Counted from the first letter of the stretch, positions 53,275 through 63,139 are shown. The stretch is DNA of 64,000 nucleotides from Denitromonas ohlonensis (GCF_007625205.1 NZ_VMNI01000016.1:1-64000), one strand, 5' to 3'. The notes: generated by a model from the letters alone, not told the origin. Numbers and translations are program-made.

Positions 53275-54036
53275 CTAAGCGATATCGAACTGCTCGTCAG
53301 TCCGGCCATCTGGCGCGCCATCGGTGTGCCAGCGCGCTTCGACGAATCGCATCTGCCCGTGATTCGAGCGCATCACGATGGTCGTGCAGCGGGTGCCATA
53401 ACCGGGGGCGCGAATAAAACAACTCGACAGCATCCGCTCCCACGCCAGCGGCACGCCGGTATCCGGCAGTGCGGCGTCCGGCGCAGGGCGATCATCGCGC
53501 AGGATATTGATCAATGCGTCGATGTCGGGCTCGCTGCGAATGGCCGCTTCCAGCCCCCGGCGGGCGGCCAGGGCTTTTGGCCAGGGCGTGTCGAGCAAAT
53601 GATTGCTCAGGGTGTGAACGCCGGGCGGCAGCGTATGGCTTTGGCCGGTGACGCTCTCGACCGCGACCAGGGCGTCGCCGTCGGACACCAGCAGATTGAA
53701 GGGGTTGTAGTCTTCGCGCTCGGCGATGACCTGCGCGCCGAAGGCAGCGGCCGACTGGTCGTTTGTGGCCACGCGTACCACGAGGTCGCCCCGGCTGCGC
53801 GCATCCGCACGGTTTTGCTTGGGGTCGCGATAATTGGTGAGCGCGGCGAAGCGCCCATTGCGGCCCACGCCAAGCCAGGTACCGCCGCCGCGCAGGTCGC
53901 GGCCGGCCAGCAAACCAGCGGGGTCCGGCCACCAGTGTGCCGGGGCCGCGGGGCGGTCAAAAAACTCATCGCGATTGGCAATGACGATCAGCGGATAGTC
54001 GGGGTGTTGTTGCCAGGCGATGGCGATCAGGCACAT
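53275..54036 (-). CDS. NRDE-family (TANGO2-like) protein
   Basis: A 253-residue member of the NRDE family, named for the Asn-Arg-Asp-Glu motif seen here as VIANRDEFFDRP (near residue 22). Cys2 is at the N-terminus (MCLIAIAW), as in Ntn-hydrolase-like relatives. GGTWLGVGRNGRFAALTNYR is the second conserved block. Eukaryotic TANGO2 has been linked to heme and lipid handling; the bacterial role is unclear. It overlaps the DUF4936 gene by ten bases. Confidence 0.9.
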   Translation of the reverse strand: MCLIAIAWQQHPDYPLIVIANRDEFFDRPAAPAHWWPDPAGLLAGRDLRGGGTWLGVGRNGRFAALTNYRDPKQNRADARSRGDLVVRVATNDQSAAAFGAQVIAEREDYNPFNLLVSDGDALVAVESVTGQSHTLPPGVHTLSNHLLDTPWPKALAARRGLEAAIRSEPDIDALINILRDDRPAPDAALPDTGVPLAWERMLSSCFIRAPGYGTRCTTIVMRSNHGQMRFVEARWHTDGAPDGRTDEQFDIA

Positions 54037-54305
54037 GGCACGAAGCGCTCCACATGGCGCTCGCCGTCGAGGCAGACCATCAGGCCGGCGATGTCGACAG
54101 CGGCATCGAGCGTGACGAGGAACGAATCCGCGTCGGGGATATTCCGATACGCCTCCATCCAGGTGAGCGCATCGTCAGCCCGCTGATGCAGCGTGCCGGT
54201 GATGCCGCTGGACGCGGCCATCGCATCGAGTACAGCGGCCGCGGCAGCCCGGGCCTCAGTCAGACGAGGCCGGGCCACCCGGTAATACACATACAGATCC
54301 GTCAT
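54027..54305 (-). CDS. DUF4936 family protein
   Basis: A 92-residue protein matching the short DUF4936 proteins of Burkholderiales and Rhodocyclales (MTDLYVYYRVARPRLTEARA start, TWMEAYRNI core). Its fold resembles dimeric alpha-beta barrel proteins. It is fixed between ygfZ and the NRDE gene with overlapping stops and starts, so the three are made together. Function unknown. Confidence 0.8.
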   Translation of the reverse strand: MTDLYVYYRVARPRLTEARAAAAAVLDAMAASSGITGTLHQRADDALTWMEAYRNIPDADSFLVTLDAAVDIAGLMVCLDGERHVERFVPCA

Positions 54306-55360
54306 GCGTCCCGTTGGGCCACATCGAGCGCATAGGGCAGGGTGGCCAGGCGCAGTTTGGGGCCGTCGACGGCGCCGAGGTGGATTTCACCACCCTCGGC
54401 TGCCTGCATCTGCATCACCGCCAAGGCCTCGAAGCCGCCATTGGGCGACGGCACCACCGTCACCAGCTTGCCGACGGCCTGGCTTTCAAAGGCCGGTGCG
54501 TAGAGTTCGTCGCCGATGCTCGGCGTGGCGCTGGCGGGAGCGGTCAGGCGGTACATGCGTTTCTTGAGCTTGCCCAGATACTGCGTGCGCGCGACGATTT
54601 CCTGACCCGGATAGCAGCCTTTCTGGAAGTTCACGCCACCGATCAGCTCGTAGTTGAGCATTTGCGCGACGAAGTCGTCCTGCGTCAGTTCGGTGATCAC
54701 CGGAATGCCGGCCTGCACGTCGAGCCATTGCCAGGCCTGCGTCGCCGCCGGTACCACGCCGGCAGCGCCGAGTGCGCCCCAGACGTCGCCGAGTCGATCG
54801 ACCGGTGCATCGATGAGCGCGCGCCGCGCATCCAGACGGATGACCGTGACGCCATCGCGGCTGGCGGTGCGCATGGGCGCGGCTGGCACGGGCAGTTTGG
54901 CGGCGCCGAGCCGGTCCGACAGCATCGCGCTGCTCAGGCCGATAAGCGCGCGTTGCGCACGACCGTCGCTCAGTTTGACCTTGCTGCGCAAAACATACAT
55001 CGACAGCTTCTTGAGCAGGGCCGGATGCAGATCGGCCGACAGCGCAAGGCGGTAACCGGCTTCACCGTGCCACAGCAGCATGCTCGCCAGCATGCGCCCC
55101 TTGGGGCTGTTGAAGCTGGTCCAGTGGGCGGCGTCGGGCCCGAGCTTTTTGACGTCGTTCGAAAACAGGTTGTGCAGGAACACCGTGGCGTCGTCGCCGA
55201 CGGCGTCGATCAGGCCCAGGTGGGTCATCGGCACCATGACGTCGCCGTCACGTGCGCGCACCACATCGACCGACGGCTTGGCGCTGCAAACGACAGTGCC
55301 GTCGAGGTGGAGATCGGTACTTGCGAGAAGTTGAGTCCAGTGGTCCATGGTGGTCTGCAT
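54302..55360 (-). CDS. ygfZ: YgfZ, folate-binding iron-sulfur cluster assembly factor
   Basis: A 352-residue GcvT-like protein that helps maturation or repair of some Fe-S enzymes. The family signature KGCYPGQEIVARTQYLGK, with its redox cysteine, is intact near residue 245. The N-terminal domain carries the folate-binding fold (GLIDAVGDDATVFLHN). ATG at 55360 (MQTT) or 55348 (MDHW) are possible starts. It is divergent from mltG. Confidence 0.93.
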   Translation of the reverse strand: MQTTMDHWTQLLASTDLHLDGTVVCSAKPSVDVVRARDGDVMVPMTHLGLIDAVGDDATVFLHNLFSNDVKKLGPDAAHWTSFNSPKGRMLASMLLWHGEAGYRLALSADLHPALLKKLSMYVLRSKVKLSDGRAQRALIGLSSAMLSDRLGAAKLPVPAAPMRTASRDGVTVIRLDARRALIDAPVDRLGDVWGALGAAGVVPAATQAWQWLDVQAGIPVITELTQDDFVAQMLNYELIGGVNFQKGCYPGQEIVARTQYLGKLKKRMYRLTAPASATPSIGDELYAPAFESQAVGKLVTVVPSPNGGFEALAVMQMQAAEGGEIHLGAVDGPKLRLATLPYALDVAQRDA

Positions 55361-55386
55361 ACGCTCGGTGCGGGAATGAATGCGAT

Positions 55387-55392
55387 ATTATA
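55387..55392 (-). promoter_or_regulatory. Candidate -10 element of ygfZ
   Basis: On the minus strand a perfect TATAAT lies 26 bases upstream of the ygfZ start at 55360. No convincing -35 is seen at 17 bases, so the promoter call is tentative. The same AT-rich spot could serve mltG in the other direction as TATTAT. Confidence 0.4.
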
Positions 55393-55481
55393 GGGCGCAC
55401 TGCGCGTCGGCATCTTTCCGCCGCGCTTTTCCTTTCTGATGTGCTTGAAAAGTCGGGGCTGCAATGCCCGGACAGACGTGA

Positions 55482-56495
55482 ATGAAAAAACGCCTGATCC
55501 TGTTGGCCTTGATGTTGCCGGTGCTGGTCATCGCCGCCGCTGCCGCATCCCTTGTCTGGTTGATTGACCAGCCCTTGACTGTCGCGAACCAGCGCGTCGA
55601 AGTCCAGATTCCCCGCGGCGCCAGCATGCGCCAGGCGGCAAACGCCGTGGCCGATGCCGGCGTGTCGGTCAGCCCCTCGACCCTGTATTGGTTTGCCCGT
55701 ATCGGCGGTCACGCCAATCGGATCAAGGCCGGCAGCTACGCTTTCGAGAACGGCGTCTCGCCGCGACAGATTGTCGAAAAACTGGTGCGCGGCGATGTGC
55801 TGCTGCAAAGCCTGGCCTTGATCGAGGGGTGGTCATTTCGCCAGGTCAGGGCACTGCTCGACGGCCATGCCGATCTGACGCACGACAGCAAGGGCATGGA
55901 TGAGGACGAGTTGCTGCGCCAGATTGGCGCCTCCGAGGCGCACCCCGAAGGTCTGTTTTTCCCCGACACCTACCACTTCGAGCGCGGCACCTCCGATCTC
56001 GATTTGCTGCGTCAGGCCTATGGCCAGATGCAATCGCGCCTGAACGACCTGTGGTCGAAGCGGGCCGAAGGCCTGCCGCTCAAGTCGCCTTACGAGGCCT
56101 TGATTCTGGCCTCGATTATCGAAAAGGAAACCGGGCAGGGCGCCGATCGCCCCCTGATTTCTTCGGTGTTCATCAACCGCTTGCGCGTCGGCATGCTCTT
56201 GCAGACCGATCCGACCGTGATCTACGGCATGGGTGAAAAATTCGACGGCAATCTGCGCCGGCGCGACCTTGAAACCGACACACCCTACAACACCTATACT
56301 CGCGCCGGCTTGCCGCCCACCCCCATTGCCATGCCCGGCGGCGCAGCCATTGAAGCGGCGCTCAACCCCGCCGAGTCCGAGTTCTACTATTTTGTGGCGC
56401 GTGGCGACGGCAGTTCGGAGTTCTCGAAAAATCTGGCGCAACACAATCGGGCGGTGCGCGAGTTTCAACTCTCACAGAAAAGGAAGGGTTCATGA
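55482..56495 (+). CDS. mltG: MltG endolytic murein transglycosylase
   Basis: A 337-residue YceG/MltG protein that cleaves nascent glycan strands and sets their length. An N-terminal membrane anchor spans about residues 5-27 ([20 protein letters not shown]). A LysM-like region is followed by the catalytic domain with [14 protein letters not shown] (catalytic glutamate) and the conserved [19 protein letters not shown] and [17 protein letters not shown]. The stop overlaps the tmk start by four bases. It opens the mltG-tmk-holB-pilZ-tatD operon. Confidence 0.95.
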   Translation: MKKRLILLALMLPVLVIAAAAASLVWLIDQPLTVANQRVEVQIPRGASMRQAANAVADAGVSVSPSTLYWFARIGGHANRIKAGSYAFENGVSPRQIVEKLVRGDVLLQSLALIEGWSFRQVRALLDGHADLTHDSKGMDEDELLRQIGASEAHPEGLFFPDTYHFERGTSDLDLLRQAYGQMQSRLNDLWSKRAEGLPLKSPYEALILASIIEKETGQGADRPLISSVFINRLRVGMLLQTDPTVIYGMGEKFDGNLRRRDLETDTPYNTYTRAGLPPTPIAMPGGAAIEAALNPAESEFYYFVARGDGSSEFSKNLAQHNRAVREFQLSQKRKGS

Positions 56496-57124
56496 GCGGT
56501 GCCAGCGCGCCAGGGCGGTTTCTTACGTTTGAAGGCATCGACGGCGCGGGCAAGAGCAGCCAGATCGCCGGTGCCTGCGCCTGGCTCGAAGCGCGCGGCA
56601 TCTCGCTGGAGCAGACCCGCGAGCCCGGCGGCACGCCACTGGGCGAGCAGTTGCGTGGCTTGCTGCTGCATGAAGCCATGCATATTGAAACCGAAGCCAT
56701 GCTGATGTTCGCTGCGCGGCGTGAGCATCTGGCGCAGCGTATTGCACCGGCACTGGCGGCCGGGCGCTGGGTGGTGTCGGATCGTTTCAGCGATGCCACT
56801 TACGCGTATCAGGTTGGCGGGCGGGGGCTGGATGCGGCGAAATTCGCCGCGCTTGAGGCCTGGGTTCATCCGGATTTTCAACCCGACCTGACCTTTCTGT
56901 TCGACCTCGATCCGGCCATTGCGGCTGCCCGCGTGGCCAGCGCCGGCGCGGCGCCTGATCGGTTCGAGCGCGAGCAGCGCGATTTCTTCGAGCGCGTACG
57001 TGCCGCGTATCTGGCACGCGCCGCGGCGGCGCCCGAGCGCTTTTGCGTGATCGACGCCAGCCGGCCGCCGGCCGACATCGCCGCCCAGATCGGTGCCACG
57101 CTGGCCGAGCGCTTTTTCGCATGA
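56492..57124 (+). CDS. tmk: Thymidylate kinase
   Basis: A 210-residue kinase making dTDP from dTMP. The P-loop is [12 protein letters not shown] (residues 14-25), the DRX motif is in [14 protein letters not shown], and [17 protein letters not shown] contains the conserved arginine of the substrate site. Length is normal. Overlaps both neighbours by four bases (ATGA), an arrangement widespread in proteobacteria. Confidence 0.96.
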   Translation: MSGASAPGRFLTFEGIDGAGKSSQIAGACAWLEARGISLEQTREPGGTPLGEQLRGLLLHEAMHIETEAMLMFAARREHLAQRIAPALAAGRWVVSDRFSDATYAYQVGGRGLDAAKFAALEAWVHPDFQPDLTFLFDLDPAIAAARVASAGAAPDRFEREQRDFFERVRAAYLARAAAAPERFCVIDASRPPADIAAQIGATLAERFFA

Positions 57125-58167
57125 TTCATTCCTGGCATACCGCGTTGTGGCATCGCCTTGTCGCCACCGATGAGCGCCGGGCGCACGCCATTTTGCTGGC
57201 CGGTTTGCCGGGGCAGGGCAAGCGCGTGTTCGCCGAGGCCTATGCCGCGCATGTGCTGTGTGCCGCGCCCGGCGCCGATGGCTTCGCCTGCGGTGAGTGC
57301 ACCGGTTGCCGGTTGCGCTTGTCGGGTAACCACCCCGACCTTCGCCGCCTGATCCCCGAGGCCGATCAGACCGAGCCGATCGAGACGACTTCGTCCAGCA
57401 AAACCAAACCCTCGACCCAGATCGTGATTGAGCAGGTGCGCCAGTTGCGCGAACAGCTCACCGTTACCGGCCATCAGTCCGGTGACCGGGTGGTGATTAT
57501 CGACCCGCCCGAAGCCATGAACGGCAATACCGCCAATGCCTTGCTCAAGCTGCTTGAAGAGCCGCCCGAGCACACGGTGTTTGTGCTGGTCTCGTCCGCC
57601 CCGCGCCGTCTGCTGCCCACCATCCGCAGCCGCTGCCAGCAATGGGATTTCGGTCGCCCCGACGCCGACGCGGCGAAGGCCTGGTTGAAGGACACGATGG
57701 GCAGCACCGACACTCAGTTGTTGGCGCTCACAGGTGGTATGCCGCTGGCCGCAGCGCAGTTGGCAGAGAATGACGGCGCGGCCATGCGCCAGCGATTTGT
57801 CGATGATGTGAGCCGGATCGGCCGCAAAGACCCGCTCATGCTCGCCGGCGACTGGGACGCCTGGCTGCGCAGCAAGGAGGCCGTGGCGGCTGATTTTGAC
57901 CTTCCGCGACTGGCTGACTGGATGCTGCGTTGGGTGTGGGATCTGAGTTCGACCGTACTCGGTGGGCAGGCGCGCTACTTCCCCGATTGCCAGGCCCAGT
58001 TCGATCGCTGTTCAGCCGGCGCCGATCGTGCCGTTATGCTCGACTGTTACAATGCCATGGTGCAGATTCGGCGGGTCATCAAGCACCCGTTGAACGCCCG
58101 GCTTTTGATTGAAGACATGTTGCTGCGGTACGCCCGTGCCGTCAGCAGGCCCGGAGGCCGTTCATGA
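57121..58167 (+). CDS. holB: DNA polymerase III delta' subunit
   Basis: A 348-residue clamp-loader subunit. The ATG at 57121 overlaps the tmk stop; the longer open frame from 57043 is shadow of tmk. AAA+ markers are the P-loop position ([16 protein letters not shown]), four zinc-type cysteines between about residues 49 and 62 ([10 protein letters not shown]), and the sensor-1 region [15 protein letters not shown] with the SRC motif (TIRSRCQQ). Standard length. Essential replication role. Confidence 0.94.
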   Translation: MIHSWHTALWHRLVATDERRAHAILLAGLPGQGKRVFAEAYAAHVLCAAPGADGFACGECTGCRLRLSGNHPDLRRLIPEADQTEPIETTSSSKTKPSTQIVIEQVRQLREQLTVTGHQSGDRVVIIDPPEAMNGNTANALLKLLEEPPEHTVFVLVSSAPRRLLPTIRSRCQQWDFGRPDADAAKAWLKDTMGSTDTQLLALTGGMPLAAAQLAENDGAAMRQRFVDDVSRIGRKDPLMLAGDWDAWLRSKEAVAADFDLPRLADWMLRWVWDLSSTVLGGQARYFPDCQAQFDRCSAGADRAVMLDCYNAMVQIRRVIKHPLNARLLIEDMLLRYARAVSRPGGRS

Positions 58168-58523
58168 ACAAACCCGCTGCTGGCGCCCGTCCCGGCGTCC
58201 TGTCACTGAACATCAACTCCAAATCGGCGCTGTATGCCGCGTATATGCCGTTTCTGAAAAACGGCGGCATTTTCATTCCGACCACGCGCGACTACAAGCT
58301 CGGTGACGAGGTGTTCATGCTCCTGCAGTTGATGGAAGACCCGGCCAAGCATGCCGTCGCCGGCAAGGTGGTGTGGATTACGCCGCATGGCGTGCAAGGC
58401 GGCAAGACGCAGGGCGCCGGCGTGCATTTTTCCGACGACGACGCCAGCAAGCTGCTGCGCGGTCGCATCGAAACCATTCTGGCCGGTCACCTCGGCTCCA
58501 ACCGCCCCACGCATACGCTCTGA
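58164..58523 (+). CDS. pilZ: PilZ-domain protein
   Basis: A 119-residue single-domain PilZ protein, in the position next to holB where type IV pilus PilZ is found in many proteobacteria. The conserved YMPFLKNGGIFIPT and TPHGVQGGKTQGAGVHF blocks are present. It lacks the RxxxR and D/NxSxxG c-di-GMP motifs, as do canonical PilZ pilus proteins, so it probably acts by protein contact with the PilB/FimX system. ATG overlaps the holB stop. Confidence 0.92.
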   Translation: MNKPAAGARPGVLSLNINSKSALYAAYMPFLKNGGIFIPTTRDYKLGDEVFMLLQLMEDPAKHAVAGKVVWITPHGVQGGKTQGAGVHFSDDDASKLLRGRIETILAGHLGSNRPTHTL

Positions 58524-58526
58524 CCC

Positions 58527-59291
58527 ATGTTTGTTGATTCCCACTGTCACCTGGACTTTCCCGAACTCATCGAGCGCAAGGACGACATCCTCGCGCTGAT
58601 GGCGCAGAACCAGGTCGATCAGGCGCTGTGCGTCAGCGTCAAGCTCGAGACTTTTCCGCGCGTGCTGGCGCTGGCCGAGGCCTACCCGCATCTGTATGCG
58701 TCGGTCGGCGTGCACCCCGACAATAACGATTGCGAAGAGCCCGATGTCGCACGCTTGCTGGCGCTGGCGGCGCACCCGCGGGTGGTGGCCATTGGCGAGA
58801 CCGGGCTGGATTATTACTGGCACAAAGACAAACCCGAGTGGCAGCGCGAGCGATTTCGCACCCATATCCGGGCCGCCAATGCCTGCGACAAGCCGCTGAT
58901 CATTCACACCCGCGACTCCGCCGACGACACCTTGCGCCTGATGCGCGAGGAGGGCGCGTCGGCGCCGGGCGGCGTGATGCATTGTTTTACAGAAACCCAG
59001 GCGGTGGCCGAAGCTGCGCTCGATCTGGGCTTTTACATCTCCTTCTCCGGCATCGTCACCTTCAAGAACGCCAAGGCTTTGAAGGAGGTTGCGCGTTATG
59101 TGCCGCTGGACCGGATGCTGATCGAAACCGACGCGCCCTATCTCGCGCCGGTGCCGCATCGCGGCAAACAGAATGAACCCGGCTTCGTCAAACATGTCGC
59201 AGAACACATCGCCGAGTTGCGCGATGAGTCGGTCGAAACCATTGCACGGCAGACGACCGAGAATTTCAGAACACTGTTCAAGATTGTGTGA
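58527..59291 (+). CDS. TatD-family metal-dependent DNase
   Basis: A 254-residue TIM-barrel hydrolase. Metal ligands appear as DSHCHLDF (residues 4-11), GETGLDYYW, HTRDSADDT and HCFTETQ, with the last aspartate in ETDAPYLAP. In E. coli the gene at this place is ycfH, a TatD paralogue. It is three bases after pilZ and ends the housekeeping cluster. Likely role in DNA repair or turnover. Confidence 0.94.
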   Translation: MFVDSHCHLDFPELIERKDDILALMAQNQVDQALCVSVKLETFPRVLALAEAYPHLYASVGVHPDNNDCEEPDVARLLALAAHPRVVAIGETGLDYYWHKDKPEWQRERFRTHIRAANACDKPLIIHTRDSADDTLRLMREEGASAPGGVMHCFTETQAVAEAALDLGFYISFSGIVTFKNAKALKEVARYVPLDRMLIETDAPYLAPVPHRGKQNEPGFVKHVAEHIAELRDESVETIARQTTENFRTLFKIV

Positions 59292-59297
59292 GGCGAC

Positions 59298-60008
59298 ATG
59301 CTCCTTTTTAAACGCGCGGCCCTGGGCCTGACGCTGCTTTTCTCGATGGCTGTTCAACCGGCCCTGGCCGGTGCCTACGATGATTCCATCAACGCGGCGC
59401 GCATGGGCGATACCGGCGAGCTGACCGAGCTGCTGCGTCAGGGGCTGGAGGCCGACACTGTCGATGCGAGTGGCAACACCTTGCTGATGCTCGCCGCCCG
59501 CGAAGGCCAGTTGGACGCGGTGGATCTGCTGCTGCGCAGCGGCGCCCGTGCCGGCAAGCGCAATCCGGCCGGCGACAGCGCGATGATGATGGCGGTGCTC
59601 AAGGGGTATCAGCCGATTGTCGAGCGACTCCTCGCAGCCGGCGCGCCGATCAACCACGATGGCTGGACGCCGCTGATCTATGCCGCTTTTCAGGGGCAGA
59701 CCGATATCGCGCGCTTGCTGATCGAGCGCGGTGCCGATATCAACCAGCGCGCGCCCAATCTGGCAACGCCCTTGATGTTTGCGGCCCGCAATGGCCATAT
59801 CGAGATCGTGAAGTTGCTGCTCGATCGCGGTGCAGACACCAACGTGGTGAATGACCAGAATCGCACCGCGCACAGCTGGGCATTGGAGAACGGTAATACC
59901 GATATTGCCGAGCTGCTCGAGCGTCGCGTGCCGTCTGTTTTGAAAGTCGCCCCTGCGCCGGCAAAGCCGAAGCCAGCGGGCGGCACGCTGCGCGTAGTGA
60001 TCGAGTAA
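59298..60008 (+). CDS. Exported ankyrin-repeat protein
   Basis: A 236-residue protein with an N-terminal signal peptide (LGLTLLFSMAVQPALAGA, cleavage near residue 25). About five ankyrin repeats follow between residues 30 and 215, for example GNTLLMLAAREGQLDAVDLL, then GWTPLIYAAFQGQTDIARLL and ATPLMFAARNGHIEIVKLLL. A proline/lysine-rich tail ends it. It probably mediates a protein contact in the periplasm. It follows tatD by six bases and may share its transcript. Confidence 0.9.
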   Translation: MLLFKRAALGLTLLFSMAVQPALAGAYDDSINAARMGDTGELTELLRQGLEADTVDASGNTLLMLAAREGQLDAVDLLLRSGARAGKRNPAGDSAMMMAVLKGYQPIVERLLAAGAPINHDGWTPLIYAAFQGQTDIARLLIERGADINQRAPNLATPLMFAARNGHIEIVKLLLDRGADTNVVNDQNRTAHSWALENGNTDIAELLERRVPSVLKVAPAPAKPKPAGGTLRVVIE

Positions 60009-60017
60009 GTCGGGTCA

Positions 60018-60051
60018 CACCGCTGTTGCGGTGCCGCCTGATGCCTCAGGC
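60018..60051. terminator. Two stem-loops between convergent genes
   Basis: CACCGC-TGTT-GCGGTG (60018-60033) and GCCTGA-TGCC-TCAGGC (60036-60051) stand back to back where the ankyrin and ModE-like genes converge; the second overlaps the ModE-like stop. Neither has a U-tract, so termination efficiency is uncertain. Confidence 0.5.
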
Positions 60052-60420
60052 GCCGTCGTCGGGGGGCTCGGCCTGATCGCGCAGCAGCGGGCGTAGCCCA
60101 TCAAAAGGGCCATCCAGCGCTGCGTTGGCGGCCTTTTCCATGGCGCGATACTGGCGCAGCACGTCATGGCCCGTGGCCGACACCTCTGCGCCACCGCCGC
60201 GTTTTCCCCCCGTTACCGTCAGCACCACTGGCTGCCGAAAGCAGCGATTCATGGCGTCGACCAAGGCCCAGGCGCGGGTGTAGGACATGCCCATTTCGCG
60301 CGCCGCGGCCGAGATCGAGCCATGCCGGCCGATGGCTTCGAGCAGGGTGGCCTTGCCGGGCCCGAGCGCGATCTTGTCGTCGAGCATGATGCGGACTTGG
60401 TGGCGGAGGCGGGCGGTCAT
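60046..60420 (-). CDS. ModE-like winged helix regulator (N-terminal domain only)
   Basis: A 124-residue DNA-binding protein equal to the N-terminal domain of molybdate regulator ModE. LLEAIGRHGSISAAAREMGM and SYTRAWALVDAMNRCF form the winged helix-turn-helix, and GGKRGGGAEVSATG the wing. The molybdate-binding Mop domains are absent, so ligand sensing must differ or be lost. No mod transport genes are nearby. It ends 11 bp before the recJ stop in the same direction, downstream of recJ. Confidence 0.88.
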   Translation of the reverse strand: MTARLRHQVRIMLDDKIALGPGKATLLEAIGRHGSISAAAREMGMSYTRAWALVDAMNRCFRQPVVLTVTGGKRGGGAEVSATGHDVLRQYRAMEKAANAALDGPFDGLRPLLRDQAEPPDDGA

Positions 60421-60431
60421 GGCGGCGGTCC

Positions 60432-62123
60432 TCAGGCGGGTTCGATGTGCTCGATCATCAGCTGTACCGAGCTGACGCCATTGTATTCATTCACCGACAG
60501 CCGATAGGCCGCGTGAATCGAAGCGGGCACCGGCTCGGCGTAGTTGAAAAAGATGGCTTCGAAGCGGGTGTTGTTCTTGCGCAGCGCCAGCTTGAGGTGG
60601 CGATCCTTGAGCAGGCGCTGGTTGTCGACCTCGAACACGTCGTCGAACACCGGTGCCGGAAAGCTCTGGCCCCAGATCGCGTTCTCAAGATGGCGCGCGG
60701 TTTCGAGCGTCATGTAGCCGGTTTCGAGCGGGCCGTCGGTGTCGACCCGGCGGGTCAGGTCAGCCGGGTCGATCATGGCGTTCACCACCGCCTCGAAGGC
60801 GGCCGAGAAGCGTTCGAAGTCCTCGGCGCGGATCGTCAGGCCCGCGGCCATGGCGTGGCCGCCGAACTTGAGGATCAGGTCGGGCATCTGCTTACTGACC
60901 AGATCGAGCGCATCGCGCAGATGCAGGCCTGGGATCGAGCGGCCCGAGCCTTTGATCTGGCCGTCGTCACCCGGCGCAAACGCCACGACAGGCCGGTGGA
61001 ATTTCTCCTTGATACGCCCCGCGACGATGCCGATCACGCCTTGATGCCAGCTCGGCTCGAACAAGGTGATGCTGGCGCGCTCGCCCGGCACGAAATCGTC
61101 GAGCGTGAGCAGGGCATCGGACTGCATGTCGGCCTCGATGCTGCGGCGTTCGCGGTTGAGGCGGTCGAGCTCCTGCGCGATGTTCATGGCGCGGGCGATG
61201 TCATCGGTGATCAGACATTCGATGCCCAGCGACATGTCGGCCAGACGGCCCGCCGCGTTCAGGCGCGGGCCGAGGCCAAAGCCCATGTCGAAGGTGCTGG
61301 CGCGTGTCGGCTCGCGGCCGGCCGCGCTGAACAGGGCGCGCACGCCGGCGCACATCTGGCCGGCGCGCATGCGGGCCAGCCCTTGCGACACCAGAATGCG
61401 GTTGTTGCGATCGAGTGGCACCACGTCGGCGACCGTGCCGAGCGCGACCAGATCGAGCAGCGTGGCCAGATTCGGCCCCTTGCCGTCGTCAAACGCGCCG
61501 CGGGTGCGCAGCTCGGCGCGCAGCGCCAGCAAGGTGTAGAACATGACGCCCACGCCGGCCAGCGCCTTGCTCGGAAAGCTGCAGCCCGGCTGGTTGGGAT
61601 TGACGATCACATCGGCCTGCGGCAGCGCGTCGCCCGGCAGGTGGTGATCGGTGATCAGCGTGGCGATGCCGAGCGAGCGGGCCTCTTCGACGCCATCAAT
61701 GCTGGCGATGCCGTTGTCGACGGTGATGATCAGGTCGGGTTCGCTCTGCGCGGCGAGCTCGACGATGGCCGGGGTGAGGCCATAGCCGTATTCGAAGCGA
61801 TTCGGCACCAGATAGGCCACCTCGGCGCCCATCGCGCGCAGGCCGCGCACGGCCACGGCGCAGGCGGTGGCACCGTCGCAGTCGTAGTCGGCGACGACCA
61901 GCATGCGGGCGCCGGCCTCGATGGCGTCAGCGAGCAGAATGGCGGCGTCAGACACGCCCTGCAGCTGGGTTGGCGGAATGAGCTTGGCGAGCGCGTCGTC
62001 GAGTTCGCTCGCCGCCGTAATGCCGCGCGCCGCGTACAGGCGGGCCAGCGTCGGGTGGAGGCCGGACTCGGCCAGTCGGCGGACAGTGGCGGGGTTGGCC
62101 TTGCGGGGCACGATGCGCGTCAT
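60432..62123 (-). CDS. recJ: Single-stranded-DNA-specific exonuclease RecJ
   Basis: A 563-residue 5'-3' exonuclease of the DHH family used in recombination and mismatch repair. Metal motifs are VVADYDCDGATACA (near residue 75), ITVDNGIAS and TDHHLPGD. The DHHA1 motif is KFGGHAMAAGLTI. The MTRIVPRK start at 62123 overlaps the stop of the upstream gene (ATGA). The frame open to 62531 is shadow of that gene. Full length. Confidence 0.95.
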   Translation of the reverse strand: MTRIVPRKANPATVRRLAESGLHPTLARLYAARGITAASELDDALAKLIPPTQLQGVSDAAILLADAIEAGARMLVVADYDCDGATACAVAVRGLRAMGAEVAYLVPNRFEYGYGLTPAIVELAAQSEPDLIITVDNGIASIDGVEEARSLGIATLITDHHLPGDALPQADVIVNPNQPGCSFPSKALAGVGVMFYTLLALRAELRTRGAFDDGKGPNLATLLDLVALGTVADVVPLDRNNRILVSQGLARMRAGQMCAGVRALFSAAGREPTRASTFDMGFGLGPRLNAAGRLADMSLGIECLITDDIARAMNIAQELDRLNRERRSIEADMQSDALLTLDDFVPGERASITLFEPSWHQGVIGIVAGRIKEKFHRPVVAFAPGDDGQIKGSGRSIPGLHLRDALDLVSKQMPDLILKFGGHAMAAGLTIRAEDFERFSAAFEAVVNAMIDPADLTRRVDTDGPLETGYMTLETARHLENAIWGQSFPAPVFDDVFEVDNQRLLKDRHLKLALRKNNTRFEAIFFNYAEPVPASIHAAYRLSVNEYNGVSSVQLMIEHIEPA

Positions 62124-63139
62124 GAGTAATTGGCCAGCGTGAAGGTTTCGAGCGATTGGGGCTTGCGCCAGAAGCACCACAGGTGGCGCTTGGAGAGCGT
62201 GATCTGCCGGCCGCCGCGTTCGTCGGGCAGCGTCAGTGTCAGCGTCTTCAGTGTGCCGGCTTTGAGGGCGGCGAGCGCGGGGGCAAACCAGTGCTGTTCG
62301 AGATCGAGCACGGCGGCTTGCCAGGGGTCGAGATCGAGATAGAGGCTCGCATGGTAGGCGTCTGGCAATTCGACCAGCGCGTCGCCCGCGGGAAGGTCGG
62401 CGAAGGTGTCCGGTCGCGTGGGTTCGCACCCGGCCGCGCGGGCCATGCCGCGCACTAGCGGTGAGCTTGCCGCGATGTGTTGGGCCGGCGGCGTCAGCGA
62501 TGCCGGCAAGCGGCCTGCGCCCCAGAACCACACGCTGTTGATGGCGCGTTGGCCGGCCGCTTCGCGGGCGCGATTGATCGGGTGATTGTGCAGCACCACC
62601 TGGATCTCGTTCATGGTGCGCTGCCAGACGAGCGCGTCGCCATTGCTCGGCAGGTAGTGCACGATCGGCCGGCCGGTGGTGGCCGACAGGCGTGATAGTT
62701 GTGCGGTGGGCGGCTGCTTGGGATGCAGATACCAGCGATCCGGTGTCGGCGCTTCGAATCGGCCGATATCGGCGAACTCGGCATTGAGCGCGTCAATCAG
62801 CGCGTCGGCCTCATCGCGGGTGATGGCCAGCTCGCCCGCATCGGTCAGCAGCAGGTGGCTGCCGGCAAAGTGCAGGTGGCTCGGGTCGGCGCACAGCAGC
62901 GGTGTGTCGACGCGCAGGGCGTCGGCTTCACCCCAACGGCGCAGGGGCGCATCGGCGAGCGTGGCGGTGTCGGTGTTGAAGAATCGCGCCCAGGTCTGTT
63001 CCGGCGTTTCGGCCGGTTCGGCGCGGTGGCGGCCGACGCCGAGCAGGCGCGACAAGGCCGGCAGCGTGAGCGTGTGGGCAAAACCGCGGGCATGAATACT
63101 GGGCCAGATCAGGCCGGGAACGAGCAGGTGAAGATGCAT
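62120..63139 (-). CDS. Conserved protein, COG4255-like (phosphoglycerate mutase-like annotation)
   Basis: A 339-residue cytoplasmic protein starting MHLHLLVPGLIWPS and containing LADPSH-like, RWYLHPKQPP, NEIQVVLHNHPIN and INSVWFWGAGRLP blocks. The last block is the most diagnostic: proteins of this group in betaproteobacteria, usually upstream of recJ, carry a WFWGxGxLP motif. They are sometimes labelled bisphosphoglycerate-independent phosphoglycerate mutase, but I see no metal motif that supports catalysis. ATG at 63139 is used. Function unknown. Confidence 0.75.
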   Translation of the reverse strand: MHLHLLVPGLIWPSIHARGFAHTLTLPALSRLLGVGRHRAEPAETPEQTWARFFNTDTATLADAPLRRWGEADALRVDTPLLCADPSHLHFAGSHLLLTDAGELAITRDEADALIDALNAEFADIGRFEAPTPDRWYLHPKQPPTAQLSRLSATTGRPIVHYLPSNGDALVWQRTMNEIQVVLHNHPINRAREAAGQRAINSVWFWGAGRLPASLTPPAQHIAASSPLVRGMARAAGCEPTRPDTFADLPAGDALVELPDAYHASLYLDLDPWQAAVLDLEQHWFAPALAALKAGTLKTLTLTLPDERGGRQITLSKRHLWCFWRKPQSLETFTLANYS

